DNA of 14,870 nucleotides from JANRIZ01 sp033764445 (GTDB taxonomy: Bacteria; Verrucomicrobiota; Verrucomicrobiia; JAWXBN01), in contig JANRIZ010000021.1 in the NCBI GenBank assembly GCA_033764445.1, forward strand, positions 1-14,870. The letters run 5' to 3'. Each line of letters begins with the position of its first letter. Positions within the stretch are counted from its first letter, which is position 1. Below the pieces are notes generated by a model, which saw only the letters and a program-made list of their open reading frames with translations, searched no databases and was not told the origin of the DNA. Positions 14,245-14,870 of this stretch are shown piece after piece. The translations under genes and the position numbers were made by a program.

Positions 14245-14684
14245 TTTATTTTGACTCCAATTACATCCTCAAGTGTTACCTGAATGAGCCGGAAGCGCAC
14301 AAAGTGCGAGAGCTGGCGGCCCGTACTGTCGTCAAGTATTCCAGTTTATGGGGGAAATCCGAGTTCATTGCCGGCATCAAGCGTCAGACACGGGAAAAGA
14401 AACTGACCGTGCGCCATGAAAAGACCATTTTCAGCCTGTTCGATGAAGACGAAAGGAAGGGGGTCTGGAAATGGTATTCAATGGACGAACCATTCATGCA
14501 GGAGTTTAAAGAAGCCATGAGGGGCATCCCCTCCTCGGTTTTTCTTCGGACAGGTGACGCTCTCCATCTGTTCACAGCCCGGTACCACGGGTTCAAGGAA
14601 ATCTACAGCCACGACCGCCATGTCCATGCCGGTGCCGCACATTTCGGACTCAAGGCTCTGGACGTCCTGGGGCCCCTCGCCTAA
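14241..14684 (+). CDS. PIN-domain ribonuclease toxin, VapC-like
   Basis: A 147-residue PIN-domain protein, expected to be a Mg-dependent endoribonuclease that blocks translation when free of antitoxin. All four acidic positions are visible: Asp5 (YFDSNYI), Glu41 (KSEFIAGI), Asp106 (RTGDALHL) and Asp125 (YSHDRHV). It starts with GTG overlapping the antitoxin stop. Length is usual for VapC. The pairing of a PIN toxin with a Phd/YefM-type rather than AbrB-type antitoxin is common. The pair lies beyond the epimerase remnant at the edge of the catabolic block and may stabilise that segment. Confidence 0.88.
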   Translation: MIYFDSNYILKCYLNEPEAHKVRELAARTVVKYSSLWGKSEFIAGIKRQTREKKLTVRHEKTIFSLFDEDERKGVWKWYSMDEPFMQEFKEAMRGIPSSVFLRTGDALHLFTARYHGFKEIYSHDRHVHAGAAHFGLKALDVLGPLA

Positions 14685-14749
14685 CCACCTAAGCCGACTC
14701 GCGTCAATACAGACAGCTTGCATTTCTCATACGCTGTTGCCACCATCAA

Positions 14750-14870
14750 ATGATGGAAAAAGTGAATACTGACAATTCCGTTGCCCCCCATGCGGAAAAC
14801 ACCTTTCCAAAAGCGCGCAAAAGCCACTGTGCCGGTCAATCATTTGATGCCGAAATGAAACGTCTGCGGG
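14750..14870 (+). CDS. Unrecognised ORF, 3'-partial
   Basis: ATG 14750 (with a second ATG at 14753) opens a frame of 40 codons to the window end. It reads MMEKVNTDNSVAPHAENTF, then a basic stretch ending FDAEMKRLR. It is polar with no motif I recognise and no clear ribosome site. It lies 65 bases after the toxin in the same direction. It may be the start of a real gene or chance. Confidence 0.35.
   Translation, partial: MMEKVNTDNSVAPHAENTFPKARKSHCAGQSFDAEMKRLR

Noticed and set aside
14744..14849. Inverted 11-base repeat (CATCAAATGAT at 14744-14754 and its complement at 14839-14849)
   Set aside because: Short and isolated, with no transposase, terminal features or target duplication. It may be chance.
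1..14870. tRNA, rRNA, CRISPR array, integrase or transposase
   Set aside because: None was seen on reading both strands; there are no regularly spaced repeats and no mobile-element protein motifs, although the gene remnants hint at past rearrangement.

Overview
The window is GC-rich, densely coded bacterial DNA. It is organised around intracellular breakdown of a decorated sugar: mutarotase, GH4 glycosidase, GH29 fucosidase, sulfatase, lactonase, enolase-superfamily dehydratase and SDR. This mix, with AraC regulators, AlkP-superfamily hydrolases and Rieske oxygenases beside glycosidases, is typical of the PVC superphylum (Verrucomicrobiota, Lentisphaerota or Kiritimatiellota). That placement is inference; there is no rRNA or housekeeping marker here.

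Layout. (1) 1-1014 (+): 3' part of an aldose 1-epimerase whose start lies left of the window. (2) 1035-1235 (-): the N-terminal stump of a GH2 beta-mannosidase-like enzyme, cut off next to the epimerase end. (3) 1248-8801 (-): a tight six-gene operon, in transcription order GH4 glycosidase, Rieske oxygenase, SMP-30 lactonase, mandelate racemase/muconate lactonizing-type dehydratase, AlkP-superfamily phosphodiesterase, SDR dehydrogenase. (4) 8802-8949: divergent control region; 8926 or 8950 to 9837 (+): AraC-type regulator. (5) 9838-10181: a gap with a possible decayed transporter. (6) 10182-11678 (-) and 11747-12994 (+): a sulfatase and a GH29 fucosidase, both without signal peptides, sharing a 68-bp divergent promoter region. 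(7) 13204-13824 (-): LysE-type exporter. (8) 13911-13976 (+): C-terminal scrap of a second aldose 1-epimerase. (9) 14008-14684 (+): Phd/YefM antitoxin and PIN toxin with a palindromic operator at the antitoxin start. (10) 14750 to the end: start of an unrecognised ORF.

Working model (inference). An imported sulfated, possibly fucose-containing and possibly methylated saccharide is desulfated and hydrolysed in the cytoplasm. The sugar is mutarotated, oxidised by the SDR to a lactone, opened by the SMP-30 protein and dehydrated by the enolase-superfamily enzyme. The Rieske oxygenase is the unexpected member: its relatives oxidise quaternary amines or remove methyl groups, so here it may demethylate or hydroxylate the sugar or its aglycone. 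No aldolase, keto-sugar kinase, Rieske reductase or intact importer is present, so the pathway is incomplete in this window. An AT-rich motif shared by the AraC/GH4 and the sulfatase/fucosidase intergenic regions suggests one regulon.

The catabolic block is bracketed by an intact epimerase end (1014) and a diverged epimerase C-terminal scrap (13976). Together with the broken GH2 gene and the adjoining toxin-antitoxin pair, this suggests an accessory segment shaped by insertion, deletion or recombination.
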